This document shows, one piece after another, positions 16,259-24,945 of a stretch of DNA of 64,000 nt (within the stretch, counting starts at the first letter, position 1; each line of letters starts with the position of its first letter). The stretch comes from JBBROS01 sp965260935 (GTDB lineage: Bacteria > Pseudomonadota > Alphaproteobacteria > Acetobacterales > Acetobacteraceae). Where the stretch lies: NCBI GenBank assembly GCA_965260935.1, contig OZ253374.1:3100001-3164000 (forward strand), written 5' to 3'. The notes beneath the pieces were generated by a model. That model saw only the letters and a list, made by a program, of their open reading frames with translations. It made no database searches and was not told the origin of the DNA. The position numbers were made by a program, and so were the translations under genes.

Positions 16259-17464
16259 ATGGACCTCGACCGCCGCACCCTGCTCGGCTCCGCCGCCCTT
16301 CTCGCCGCCCCTGCCATTGTCCGCGCGCAATCCAGCGCCCCGATCCGCATCGGCGAGATCAACAGCTACACCGCCCAGCCCGCCTTCACCCTGCCCTACC
16401 GCAACGGCTGGGAGCTTGCCCTTGGCGAGATCAACGAGAAGGGCGGCGTCCTCGGGCGCAAGCTCGAAACGCTTTCCCGCGACGACGCCGGCACGCCGCA
16501 GAACGCCATCCGCCTCGCCGGCGAACTGGCGGGCGACGCGAAGGCGGACTTGCTCGCCGGCGGCTATCTTTCCAACGTCGGCCTCGCCCTTGCCGACTAC
16601 GCCCTGCAGAACAAAAAGCTCTACGTCGCCAGCGAACCGCTGAGCGACGCCCTCGTCTGGCAGAACGGCAACCGCTACACCTACCGCCTCCGCCCCTCCA
16701 CCTTTATGCAGGCGGCGATGCTGGTGCAGGAAGCGGCCAAGCTTCCCGCCAAGCGCTGGGCCGCCGTCGCCCCCAACTACGAATACGGCCAATCGGCTGT
16801 GAAGTGGTTCAAGCAGCTCATGGGCGCCAAGCGCCCTGGCATCGATTGGGTCGCCGAGCAGTATCCCCCGCTTGGCAGGATCGACGCCGCCGCCACCGTC
16901 CGCGCCCTTGAGGCCGCCAAGCCGGACGCGCTCTTCAACGTCACCTTCGGGGCCGACCTCACCAACTTCGTCCGCGCCGGCAACACCCGCGGCCTGTTCG
17001 ACGGCCGCTCCGTCGTCTCGCTGCTGACCGGCGAGCCGGAATACCTCAAGCCGCTGGGCGACGAGGCCCCCGAGGGCTGGATCGTCACCGGCTATCCGGT
17101 CGACCAGGTCAAGACGCACGCGAACCAGGCGTTCATCAAAGCTTATCAGGCCAAGTACAACGAACTCCCCATGATGGGCTCCGTCGTCGGCTACGCCCTG
17201 ATCCACTCCATTGCCGCCGGAATCGAGAAATCGGGATCCGCGGACACCGAAGCCATGGCCGACGGCTTCGCCGGGGCCGAGTTCCAAACTCCCTTCGGCC
17301 CGGCCGCGTACCGCGCCATCGACCATCAATCCACCCTCGGCGCCTTCGTGGGCCGCCTCGCCCTCAAGGACGGCCAAGGCATCATGGCCGACTGGCGCTA
17401 CGTCGATGGCGCCTCCGTCGTGCCGCCGGACGCGGAAGCGCGTAAGCTCCGCCCGGCGGGATGA
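16259..17464 (+). CDS. Branched-chain-amino-acid-type ABC substrate-binding protein
   Basis: 401 residues, periplasmic. The N-terminus MDLDRRTLLGSAALLAAPAI is twin-arginine-like with cleavage near RAQS. The mature part matches the LivJ/type I periplasmic-binding fold (IRIGEINSY, NGWELALGEINEKGGVLGRK, DDAGTPQNAIRLAGEL). The ligand may be an amino acid, amide or aromatic acid; the neighbouring C26 hydrolase favours an amide. The stop overlaps the permease start (ATGA). Confidence 0.92.
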   Translation: MDLDRRTLLGSAALLAAPAIVRAQSSAPIRIGEINSYTAQPAFTLPYRNGWELALGEINEKGGVLGRKLETLSRDDAGTPQNAIRLAGELAGDAKADLLAGGYLSNVGLALADYALQNKKLYVASEPLSDALVWQNGNRYTYRLRPSTFMQAAMLVQEAAKLPAKRWAAVAPNYEYGQSAVKWFKQLMGAKRPGIDWVAEQYPPLGRIDAAATVRALEAAKPDALFNVTFGADLTNFVRAGNTRGLFDGRSVVSLLTGEPEYLKPLGDEAPEGWIVTGYPVDQVKTHANQAFIKAYQAKYNELPMMGSVVGYALIHSIAAGIEKSGSADTEAMADGFAGAEFQTPFGPAAYRAIDHQSTLGAFVGRLALKDGQGIMADWRYVDGASVVPPDAEARKLRPAG

Positions 17465-19287
17465 ACGGCCTCCTCCTTCAGCTCCTCGCCGGCCTTTCCG
17501 CCGCTTCCGCCCTGTTCCTGGTCGCTGCCGGGCTGACCGTCATCTTCGGCGTCACCCGGATCGTCAACTTCGCCCACGGCAGCCTGACCATGCTTGGGGC
17601 CTACATCGGCTGGAGCGTGCTCACCCGGCTCCCCCGCGAGCCGTTCTGGTTCATCGCCGGCATCCTCGTCACCGTCGCCCTCACCGCCCTCGTCGGCCTC
17701 CTGCTCGAACTCGTTATCCTCCGCCGCGTCTACCAGGCTCCCGAACTGTTCCAGCTCCTGGCCACCTTCGGCATCGTCCTTATCGTTCAGGACGCCGTGC
17801 AATACTTCTGGGGTCCCGGCGACCTTTCCCTCCCCCGCCCGCGCTGGCTGCGCAGCACCGTCGAGATCTTCGGTGGCCGCACGCCCGTGTTCGATCTTGT
17901 CGTGATCGCCATCGGCCCCCTCGTCCTCGCCGCCCTCGTCCTGCTGTTCAACCGCACCCGCTGGGGCACGCTGGTCCGCGCCGCCACCCTCGACCGGGAG
18001 ATGCTTGCCGCGTTGGGCGTCAACCAGCGCACCCTGTTCACCACCGTGTTCATGCTCGGCTCGGCCCTCGCCGGCCTAGGCGGCGTTCTTTCGCTGCCCT
18101 CCGGCTCCGCCAACCTCGGCATCGCGCTCGCCACCGTCACCGACGCCTTCGTCGTCGTCGTGGTCGGCGGGCTGGGCAGCATCTACGGCGCCTACGCCGC
18201 CAGCGTCCTGATCGCCGTGCTGCAATCCTTCGCCGTGCTGCTGCTGCCGCAGGCGACGCTTGTGCTGGCCTTCGCCGTCATGCTGGCGGTGCTCGTCTGG
18301 CGTCCCAACGGCCTGCTCGGCCGGCCGCAAGCCCCGGCCCGCCCCCAGCGCCCGCCCGCCGTCATCCGCCCCGCGCCGCCCTTGCTCCTCATCGTGGCCA
18401 CGGCCGCCCTCGCCGTCGTGGCGGCAGCCCCGTTCTGGGCCGGCGCGTTTGGGCTGTCGGTCCTCAACGAAGCCGCCGTCGCCATCCTGTTCGCCGCCAG
18501 CCTGCACGTCGTCATGGGTCCGGGCGGGATGCCCAGCTTCGGCCATGCCGCCTGGTTCGGCATCGGCGCCTACGCCGTCGCGCTCACGGTCCAGGCCGCC
18601 TCCTTGTCCCTTGCCGTCTCGCTGCCCCTCTCGGTCCTCGCCGCGGGCCTGAGCGCTGCTGGGTTCGGCCTGTTCGTTGCCCGGCTCTCGGGCGTCTACC
18701 TGGCCATGCTCACCCTCGCCTTTGCCCAGATCGTCTGGGCCATCGCGTTCCAATGGGTGAGCCTGACCGGCGGCGACAACGGCGTCCTCGGCATCCAGCC
18801 CGACGGCTGGGCGCGTGACCCGGCCGTCTTTTACTGGCTCACCCTTGTTCTTTGCCTCGGCGGCGTCCTGCTGCTGCGCCGGATCCTTTACGCCCCTTTC
18901 GGCTACGCCCTGCGCGCGAGCCGCGACTCCGCCGCTCGGGCCGAGGCCATCGGACTGCCGGTCAATGCGCTGCGGGTCGCCGCCTTTGCCCTGTCCGGCG
19001 CAGCGGCGGGCCTTGCCGGCGGCGTCTTCACCTACGGCAAAGGCAGCGCCTTTCCCACCTACGTCAGCATCAGCCACTCCGTCGACGCCCTGCTGATGGT
19101 CCTCCTGGGCGGCGTCGGCGCCATGTCCGGCCCCATCGTCGGCGCGCTGGCCTACACCGGCCTCAACGACACCCTTCTCTACGCCACCGATTACTGGCGC
19201 TTCGTCCTGGGCTGCATCATTGTCCTTCTCGTCATCGTCTTTCCGGAGGGCATCGCGGGCAGCGTGCAGCGCCGTGCTCGCGGTTGA
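17461..19287 (+). CDS. Fused LivH-LivM permease
   Basis: 608 residues. Residues about 1-285 are a LivH permease (GLTVIFGVTRIVNFAHGSLTM near the start; GLGSIYGAYAAS later). A Pro/Arg/Ala-rich linker (about 286-310) follows. Residues about 310-608 are a LivM permease (GGMPSFGHAAWFGIGAY, LTGGDNGVLGI, LLGGVGAMSGPIVGA). The two are normally separate proteins forming a heterodimeric channel. The start overlaps the binding-protein stop and the end overlaps livG by 14 bp. Confidence 0.94.
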   Translation: MNGLLLQLLAGLSAASALFLVAAGLTVIFGVTRIVNFAHGSLTMLGAYIGWSVLTRLPREPFWFIAGILVTVALTALVGLLLELVILRRVYQAPELFQLLATFGIVLIVQDAVQYFWGPGDLSLPRPRWLRSTVEIFGGRTPVFDLVVIAIGPLVLAALVLLFNRTRWGTLVRAATLDREMLAALGVNQRTLFTTVFMLGSALAGLGGVLSLPSGSANLGIALATVTDAFVVVVVGGLGSIYGAYAASVLIAVLQSFAVLLLPQATLVLAFAVMLAVLVWRPNGLLGRPQAPARPQRPPAVIRPAPPLLLIVATAALAVVAAAPFWAGAFGLSVLNEAAVAILFAASLHVVMGPGGMPSFGHAAWFGIGAYAVALTVQAASLSLAVSLPLSVLAAGLSAAGFGLFVARLSGVYLAMLTLAFAQIVWAIAFQWVSLTGGDNGVLGIQPDGWARDPAVFYWLTLVLCLGGVLLLRRILYAPFGYALRASRDSAARAEAIGLPVNALRVAAFALSGAAAGLAGGVFTYGKGSAFPTYVSISHSVDALLMVLLGGVGAMSGPIVGALAYTGLNDTLLYATDYWRFVLGCIIVLLVIVFPEGIAGSVQRRARG

Positions 19288-20026
19288 CGGCCTGCAAAAA
19301 TCCTTCGGCGGCGTCCGGGCCGTGCAAGGCGTCTCCTTCCAGGTCCAACCCGGCGAGATGCTTGCCCTCATCGGCCCCAACGGCGCCGGCAAGAGCACCT
19401 GCTTCAACATGCTCGGCGGCCAGCTCCGCCCCGACGCCGGGCGCATCGTCCTTGACGGGCGCGACATCGCCGGCCTTTCCCCCCGCACCATCTGGCGTCT
19501 CGGCGTCGGGCGCACCTTCCAGGCCGCCGCCACCTTCGCGTCCATGACCGTTGCCGAGAACGTGCAGATGGCCCTGATCGCCCAGGCCGGCCAAACCTGG
19601 CGTTTCTGGCGCCCGGCCCGCAGCCTCCACCGCCAAGCGGCCTGCGCCCTTCTTGCCGAACTCGGCCTGCGCGACCAGGCCGACGGCGCCGCCGGCCTCC
19701 TTGCCTATGGCGACCTCAAACGCCTTGAGCTCGCCGTGGCGCTCGCCAGCCAGCCCAGGTTGCTCCTGATGGACGAACCCACCGCCGGCATGGCTCCCGC
19801 CGAACGCGCCGCCCTCATGGCCCTTGTCCGCGGCCTGGCCACCAGCCGCCACCTCGCCCTCCTGTTCACCGAGCACGACATGGACGCCGTCTTCGCCGCC
19901 GCCGACCGCATCGCCGTCCTCGACCGCGGGCGCCTCATCGCCGAGGGCGACCCTTCCGCCGTGCGCGCCAACCCCCGCGTCCGCGAGGTTTATCTCGGCG
20001 CCGGCGCTGTGAGCGGCGTCCACTGA
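19274..20026 (+). CDS. livG: LivG-type ABC transporter ATPase
   Basis: 250 residues. Walker A is GPNGAGKST and Walker B LLLMDEPTAGMAP. The usual LSGGQ is replaced by LLAYGDLKRLELAVAL, as expected for LivG proteins. The H-loop is LFTEHDMDAVF. I start at GTG 19274, which gives MLAVDGLQKSFGG; a longer frame from 19220 lies inside the permease. It pairs with LivF immediately downstream. Confidence 0.93.
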   Translation: MLAVDGLQKSFGGVRAVQGVSFQVQPGEMLALIGPNGAGKSTCFNMLGGQLRPDAGRIVLDGRDIAGLSPRTIWRLGVGRTFQAAATFASMTVAENVQMALIAQAGQTWRFWRPARSLHRQAACALLAELGLRDQADGAAGLLAYGDLKRLELAVALASQPRLLLMDEPTAGMAPAERAALMALVRGLATSRHLALLFTEHDMDAVFAAADRIAVLDRGRLIAEGDPSAVRANPRVREVYLGAGAVSGVH

Positions 20027-20028
20027 CC

Positions 20029-20730
20029 GTGTTGAGCCTGGACGGCGTCGATGCCTACTACGGCCGCGCCCACATCCTGCAAAACCTGTCCTTCGGCGTC
20101 GAGCCGGGGGAAACCCTCGTCCTGCTCGGGCGAAACGGCGCCGGCAAAAGCACCACGCTGAAGACCCTCATCGGCCTCGTGCCCGCCGCGCGCGGCCGCA
20201 TTGCCTTTGCCGGTCAAGACATCACGAACTGGGAACCGCATCGCATCGCCCGCGCCGGCCTGGGCTACGTCCCCGAGGAGCGCCGCATCTTCGCCGACCT
20301 CACCGTCCTCGACAACCTCGACGTCGCCCGCCAGCGCCCCCGGCCCGGCGTCAGGCCATGGACCCCGGCCCGCCTCTTTGCCCTTTTCCCCAACCTTGCC
20401 GCCATGCCGCGCCGCTTAGGCAGCCGGATGAGCGGCGGCGAACAGCAGATGCTCGCCATCGCCCGCACCCTGATGGGCAACCCGAGCCTGCTCCTGCTCG
20501 ACGAGCCGAGCGAGGGCTTGGCCCCGGTCGTGGTCGAGCAGATGGCCGCCGCGATCCTGGCCCTGAAAGCCGAGGGCGTCGCCATCCTGCTTGCCGAACA
20601 GAACCTGCGTTTCGCCGCCAGCGTCGCCGGCTGCGCCGTCGTTATCGAGAAAGGCCGCGCGGCCTGGTCCGGCACGCTCGCGGCGCTGCAGGCCGATGAG
20701 GGCGTGCGAGGGCGATACCTGGCTGTTTAG
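20029..20730 (+). CDS. livF: LivF-type ABC transporter ATPase
   Basis: 233 residues, normal for LivF. Walker A is GRNGAGKST, the signature MSGGEQQMLAIARTL, Walker B LLLLDEPSEGLAP, and the H-loop region LAEQNLRFA. The GTG start follows the livG stop by two bases. It completes a binding protein / fused permease / two-ATPase importer. Confidence 0.94.
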   Translation: MLSLDGVDAYYGRAHILQNLSFGVEPGETLVLLGRNGAGKSTTLKTLIGLVPAARGRIAFAGQDITNWEPHRIARAGLGYVPEERRIFADLTVLDNLDVARQRPRPGVRPWTPARLFALFPNLAAMPRRLGSRMSGGEQQMLAIARTLMGNPSLLLLDEPSEGLAPVVVEQMAAAILALKAEGVAILLAEQNLRFAASVAGCAVVIEKGRAAWSGTLAALQADEGVRGRYLAV

Positions 20731-20812
20731 CGGATCGAGGGCACTGGCACGACCAGCGAATGCCGGCATGGCCGCCTGGTCCGGCGTCAGTGCCCGTGAT
20801 AGCCTTGCCGGT

Positions 20813-21781
20813 ATGCGGATCGCCTTCCTGGCGCCTGCCGGGATGGCTGCCGGCGGGCCAGCGTCATTCTACGCCGGGCTGCTCCCGGCGCTGAACGCGA
20901 TGGGCCATGCGGCCGAGTTGCGCCACCGGTTGAGCGACGTGACGCCGGACGCCTTGCCAGTCCTGGACGGGATGCTCTTGCCGGACCTCGAACAGCAGAC
21001 CGAGGCGCTCGCGGCGGCGGATGCCATCGTTCTCGTTCATCACGCCTCCGCCAAAGCCGGGCGCGATCCCGACGCGCGCCAAGAGGTCAAGCAAATCGAG
21101 CGGCATATGCTGCCACGGTTCCGGCGGGTCGTCGCGACCAGCGCGGGCGTTGCCGAAAGGCTCGCGGCCGAGTTCGGGGTTGCCGCGCCGGCCGTGTTCC
21201 GCCCGGGCCTGCCGGACCTGCCGCGCAGCCCGGGTTCCGGCTCCGGCTGCAACCTGGCCTGCATCGGCGTCATCACGCCCCGGAAGGGCCACGACAAGCT
21301 GCTTGGCGCCCTTGCCCGCCTCACCGACCTCGACTGGACCCTCGCGATCGCCGGCGATGCCGGGCGCGACCCGGTTCATGCGGCGACCATCGCCAACCTC
21401 ATCGACGCGCTCGGCCTGCAATCGAGGGTGACGGTCTTGCCGGACCCATCCGCCGAGGCGCTTGAGGCGGTCTGGCGCGGGGCCGACCTGTTCACGCTCG
21501 CCTCCAGGTGGGAAGGCTACCCGGCGTCCGCGGCCGAGGCGCTGCGCCGCGGCGTTCCGGCCGTTGCGCTGACCAACGACGCGCTCGCCGCCCTCCTCAC
21601 GCCGTCCTGTGGCATCCTCTGCGACTCGGCCGACCCGGCCACCTTCTCCAAATCCCTGCGCCGCGCCATCGCCGACAACGGCCTCCGCGCCGCCCTCGCC
21701 GAGGGCGCCTGGCAGGCCGGCCTCGCGCTTCCCGGCTGGCCGCGGCAGGCGCTCGCCTTCGACGCCATTCTCAGGAGCTGA
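20813..21781 (+). CDS. Glycosyltransferase, GT-B fold (family 4-like)
   Basis: 322 residues. The Gly-rich N-terminus is MRIAFLAPAGMAAGGPASFYAG. The C-terminal donor domain has IGVITPRKGHDKLLGALARL, ADLFTLASRWEGYPASAAEALRRG (the E-x7-E-type motif) and VALTNDALA. Donor sugar and acceptor are unknown. It follows livF by 82 bp and abuts otnK (3 bp gap); no polysaccharide cluster surrounds it. The upstream in-frame extension inside livF was rejected. Confidence 0.82.
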   Translation: MRIAFLAPAGMAAGGPASFYAGLLPALNAMGHAAELRHRLSDVTPDALPVLDGMLLPDLEQQTEALAAADAIVLVHHASAKAGRDPDARQEVKQIERHMLPRFRRVVATSAGVAERLAAEFGVAAPAVFRPGLPDLPRSPGSGSGCNLACIGVITPRKGHDKLLGALARLTDLDWTLAIAGDAGRDPVHAATIANLIDALGLQSRVTVLPDPSAEALEAVWRGADLFTLASRWEGYPASAAEALRRGVPAVALTNDALAALLTPSCGILCDSADPATFSKSLRRAIADNGLRAALAEGAWQAGLALPGWPRQALAFDAILRS

Positions 21782-21784
21782 CCT

Positions 21785-23041
21785 ATGCCGCTGCTCGGCT
21801 GCATCGCCGACGACTTCACCGGAGCCACCGACCTGGCGAGCATGTTGGTCCGCAACGGCATGAGCGCCGTCCAGCTCATCGGCACGCCCGCCCCGGCCGA
21901 CCCCGTGCCCGGCGCCGATGCCGTCGTCGTCGCCCTGAAATCACGCACCGTTCCCGCAGGCGAGGCCGTGGCGCAGAGCCTCGCCGCCCTGCGCTGGCTG
22001 CGGGACGCCGGTTGCCGGCAGTTCCTGTTCAAGTACTGCTCGACGTTCGACAGCTCGGACGCCGGCAACATCGGCCCCGTCGCCGACGCCCTCGCCGATG
22101 CCCTGGATTGCGGCTTCGCGGTCGCCTGCCCCGCGTTCCCCGCCAACCGGCGCACCGTCTACCAAGGCCACCTCTTCGTCGGCGCCGTGCCGCTGAACGA
22201 GAGCGGGATGCAGGACCACCCGCTGACCCCGATGCGCGACGCCAACCTGGTGCGGGTATTGTCGCGGCAGACCGACGGGACGGTGGGCCTCGTTCCGTTC
22301 GAGACGGTTGACGCCGGGGCGCGCGCGATCCGCGCGGCGATGGTCGCGTTGAAGGAGCAAGGCCGCCGCTACGCGGTCGTCGATGCCGTCACCGACCGGC
22401 ACCTCGCCTCGATCGGCGAGGCGGCGGCTGGCGAGGCCCTGATCACCGGCGGGTCGGGGGTGGCGATGGGGCTCCCCGAAAACTTCCGCAAAGCGGGACT
22501 GCTCCAGCAAACAGAGGCAGGCCGTTTGCCCCAGGTGGACGGCTATGCCGCAGTTCTAGCCGGGTCATGCTCGCGCGCGACGCTGTTGCAGGTCGGCGTT
22601 GCCCGCGGCCGGATGCCGACCTTTGAACTGGACCCGCTCGCAACGCCCGACGCCGAAGCGCTGGCCAGCCAGGCATTGGATTGGGCGCGGGGCAAGCTCT
22701 CCGCGGCGCCCGTGCTCATCGCAGCGTCCGCCGCGCCCGGTCGCGTCGCCGCCCTGCAATCAAAGCTCGGGCGCGAAGCGGCAGGCGTGCTGATCGAGGA
22801 CGCGATGGGCCGGATCGCCGAAGCCTTGGTTGCATCCGGGGTCCGGCGGCTGGTCGTCGCTGGCGGCGAGACGAGCGGCGCGGTCGCCGGCGCGCTTGGC
22901 ATCCGCCGGCTCGCGATCGGCCAGGAGATAGACCCCGGCGTTCCGTGGACCTATGCCGAGGGCGGCGGCCCGCCCCTGCTGCTTGCCTTGAAAAGCGGCA
23001 ACTTCGGCGGGCGCGACTTCTTCATGCAAGCGTTCGAATGA
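21785..23041 (+). CDS. otnK: 3-oxo-tetronate (four-carbon acid sugar) kinase
   Basis: 418 residues, DUF1537 fold. It phosphorylates 3-oxo-tetronate at the 4-position. Family motifs: GCIADDFTGATDLASMLVRNG, FKYCSTFDSSDAGNIGPVADA, CPAFPANRRTVYQGHLF, LNESGMQDHPLTPM, and the nucleotide-binding end VVAGGETSGAVAGAL. The stop overlaps the start of otnC (ATGA), so the pair is one catabolic unit. No dehydrogenase or isomerase partner (ltnD, otnI) is in the window. Confidence 0.93.
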   Translation: MPLLGCIADDFTGATDLASMLVRNGMSAVQLIGTPAPADPVPGADAVVVALKSRTVPAGEAVAQSLAALRWLRDAGCRQFLFKYCSTFDSSDAGNIGPVADALADALDCGFAVACPAFPANRRTVYQGHLFVGAVPLNESGMQDHPLTPMRDANLVRVLSRQTDGTVGLVPFETVDAGARAIRAAMVALKEQGRRYAVVDAVTDRHLASIGEAAAGEALITGGSGVAMGLPENFRKAGLLQQTEAGRLPQVDGYAAVLAGSCSRATLLQVGVARGRMPTFELDPLATPDAEALASQALDWARGKLSAAPVLIAASAAPGRVAALQSKLGREAAGVLIEDAMGRIAEALVASGVRRLVVAGGETSGAVAGALGIRRLAIGQEIDPGVPWTYAEGGGPPLLLALKSGNFGGRDFFMQAFE

Positions 23042-23673
23042 CCCGGGACGACACGGCGTTTCTCCTGGTCGAGCTTGCCGCGAGCCTGTTCGCCCGCGGC
23101 TTCTCGGTCGGCACGGCGGGCAACATCAGCGTCAGGGTCGGCGACGGGTATCTCATGACGCCGACCAACTCCAGCCTGGGCCGGCTGGACGCGTCCCGGC
23201 TCAGCCTGCTCGACGCCGGCTTCTTGCACATCGGCGGCGATCCTCCATCGAAGGAGGTGACGATGCATCGCGCCTTCTACGCCGCCCGGCCGGAATGCGG
23301 GGCCGTGGTCCATCTCCATTCGACGATGGCGACGGCGGTCGCCTGCTTGCCGGACGCCGACATGTCGAACGCGATCCCGCCGCTCACCCCATACTTCGTC
23401 ATGCGCGTCGGGCGCAGCCTGCCGGTCTTGCCCTACGTGCGGCCCGGCGCGCCGGAGATGGAGCCGGCGATCCACGGGGCGGCCAAACATGCGCGCGCCG
23501 TCTTGCTGGCCAACCATGGCCCGGTGGTCTCGGGCAAGACGCTGCTCGACGCCGTTTACGCCGCGGAGGAGCTGGAAGAAGCGGCAAAATTGTTCCTCCT
23601 GCTCCGCGCCTCAAATCCGCGGTTGCTGAACGCGAAGCAGGTCGACGATTTGTTGCACACGTTTGGGCCGTAA
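23038..23673 (+). CDS. otnC: 3-oxo-tetronate 4-phosphate decarboxylase (class II aldolase fold)
   Basis: 211 residues. It decarboxylates 3-oxo-tetronate 4-phosphate to dihydroxyacetone phosphate. The class II aldolase fold is clear: GFSVGTAGNISVR, the zinc-binding VVHLHSTMATAV, and LLANHGPVVSGKTLLDA. Adjacency and overlap with otnK separate it from fuculose- or ribulose-phosphate aldolases of the same fold. The gene ends in a perfect inverted repeat. Confidence 0.92.
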   Translation: MTRDDTAFLLVELAASLFARGFSVGTAGNISVRVGDGYLMTPTNSSLGRLDASRLSLLDAGFLHIGGDPPSKEVTMHRAFYAARPECGAVVHLHSTMATAVACLPDADMSNAIPPLTPYFVMRVGRSLPVLPYVRPGAPEMEPAIHGAAKHARAVLLANHGPVVSGKTLLDAVYAAEELEEAAKLFLLLRASNPRLLNAKQVDDLLHTFGP

Positions 23674-23679
23674 CGGAAT

Positions 23680-23713
23680 GCCGGCCTGCCCCGGCGCGGG
23701 GGCGCAGGCCGGC
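23680..23713. terminator. Hairpin between convergent otnC and the histone-like gene
   Basis: Perfect 10-bp inverted repeat GCCGGCCTGC / GCAGGCCGGC around a 14-base GC-rich loop, starting 7 bp after the otnC stop. There is no T tract. Its place between convergent genes suggests a two-way terminator. Confidence 0.55.
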
Positions 23714-23744
23714 GCTTACTCGTAGGGCGACGCCGCGAGTCCCG

Positions 23745-24197
23745 TCAGCTCGCTGGCCCGGACGACGCCGCGCCGCTTTTCTTGGGCTTGGCCGCGCCTG
23801 TTGCGCCCAGTTTCTTCGCGGCCGCACTGCGCGCGGACGGAGTTTTCGCCGTTTTCATCGTTTTCGCCGCCTCGCTCTTGGCGGCAGGCGACGCTTTCGC
23901 GCTTGCCTTCGGCGCGGCGGAGGATTTCGCCGATGCCGTGGATTTCTTCGCAGCGGGCTTGCTGGCCACCGTGCCCTTTTCCGAGGTCTTTTTCGAAGCC
24001 GCGGCTTTCGGCGCCGACGTTTTGGCGGCGGAAGCGGTTTTGGCCGCCGCCGCCTTCTTGGCAGGGGCCTTCGGCGCCGCCGTCTTCTTTGCCGCAGCGG
24101 GCTTTGCCGCCGATGCAGCCTTGCTGTTCCCCGCGGTCTTGGTTGCAGCGCGAACGGCCATCGCCTGAGCCCGCTTTGTTGCTGTCTCTTCGGTCAC
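23745..24197 (-). CDS. Histone H1-like Lys/Ala/Pro-rich DNA-binding protein
   Basis: 150 residues, almost entirely Ala, Lys, Ser, Thr and Pro in loose AAKK/APKA/KKTA repeats, like eukaryotic H1 tails and bacterial HctB/AlgR3-type proteins. These bind and compact DNA non-specifically. I start at GTG 24197 because a perfect GGAGG lies 8 bp upstream; the frame is open to 24254. Low complexity makes annotation by similarity unsafe, but composition and RBS support a real gene. It is next to a mobile-element scar, so it may be imported. Confidence 0.75.
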   Translation of the reverse strand: MTEETATKRAQAMAVRAATKTAGNSKAASAAKPAAAKKTAAPKAPAKKAAAAKTASAAKTSAPKAAASKKTSEKGTVASKPAAKKSTASAKSSAAPKASAKASPAAKSEAAKTMKTAKTPSARSAAAKKLGATGAAKPKKSGAASSGPAS

Positions 24198-24625
24198 TGT
24201 GGTGTCCTCCTTCTCGATGCACCCGTCCCCATTGTTACGAGCAAGAATCGGCACGGCAGACGTTTGGTCCGGCAGGCACGGTGTTCCGTCGCTCCATGGG
24301 ACACGGCGACCTGCGGCCCAATGCCGCCCGAATCGCGATCGTGCACGCCAACTCCGCTCTCACGCAGTAAAGGTATCGCTGTCAATAAAAACCAGCATTG
24401 GGAGAAATGAATCGCACTTGAAAGTGCAATACGCCGACTTCGGCGTATGACGGGCGGCAGCTTAAGGGCCGACGTATGCGCAGGTTGCCGGCCGGCAGAC
24501 TTATGCCTCGATGCCCGCACCGATCAATGGGAACGGACGCATGGCAGGCGAGCCTGTCCCGACGCGATGGCGACGCTCAGCAGCACGCCCGGACGCGGCG
24601 GCCCAGCACTCAGTCGAACGCTGAG

Positions 24626-24781
24626 CTATATTGCGTTCATTTGACCATCCATGACCCCGAGCTCGAACTCGCTGGCGCCGCCCTTCATGCCCAAGAGCAG
24701 TCGGTCGTTCGGCCGGCAAGGGCCGTACGCCCCGTCCATGTCGATGACCCTGGCCTCGGCAGTGCTCTCCACAAGGAGTCG
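24626..24781 (-). pseudogene. Serine recombinase fragment
   Basis: 52 codons between two in-frame stops translate to a recognisable piece of the catalytic domain of a serine recombinase: RVIDMDGAYGPCRPNDRLLLG followed by MKGGASEFELGVM. Intact proteins usually read DGVYDPRxxNDRLLLGLKGTMSEFELxLL. Everything before and after has degenerated, including the catalytic serine region, so it cannot be active. Confidence 0.68.
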
Positions 24782-24866
24782 TCACGCTCCCCGTCCATCA
24801 CACTAAATATTCTTTCTTATTAAAACATTGAAAGTCATACTTAAAATTGGATATAAATGGTGACGG

Positions 24867-24915
24867 AAAATCCGATGTCCGTGAGGATGCGCCGGTTCGA
24901 GTCCGGCGGCGGGCA
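24867..24915 (+). pseudogene. 3' half of a tRNA (probably tRNA-Leu), attachment-site scar
   Basis: The stretch reads as the 3' half of a class II tRNA. It has anticodon-loop/stem remains (AAAATCCG), a long variable arm (TGTCC-GTGA-GGATG), a perfect T arm (GCCGG, TTCGAGT, CCGGC) and a seven-base acceptor strand GGCGGGC with discriminator A. No 5' half (expected acceptor GCCCGCC) precedes it; AT-rich DNA does. The loop AAAA and variable arm fit tRNA-Leu best, tRNA-Ser less well. Such 3' fragments mark the far end of elements that integrate into tRNA genes. Confidence 0.72.
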
Positions 24916-24945
24916 GACCCAATGCAAGACGATCGGGAGTGTATC

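Larger units (their letters stand above)
24198..24945. other. Mobile-element scar region (748 bp)
   Basis: No intact gene. From left to right it holds the promoter side of the histone-like gene, a strong hairpin at 24429-24448 (ATACGCCG / CGGCGTAT, 4-base loop), a recombinase fragment, an AT-rich block at about 24793-24860 that contrasts sharply with the GC-rich surroundings, and a tRNA 3' fragment. The arrangement looks like one end of an old integrated element. Confidence 0.6.

Noticed and set aside
24847..24945. N-terminal extension of galM through the tRNA fragment
   Set aside because: Residues encoded there come from the tRNA scar and do not resemble the epimerase family. GTG 24946 has a proper RBS and gives the family start.
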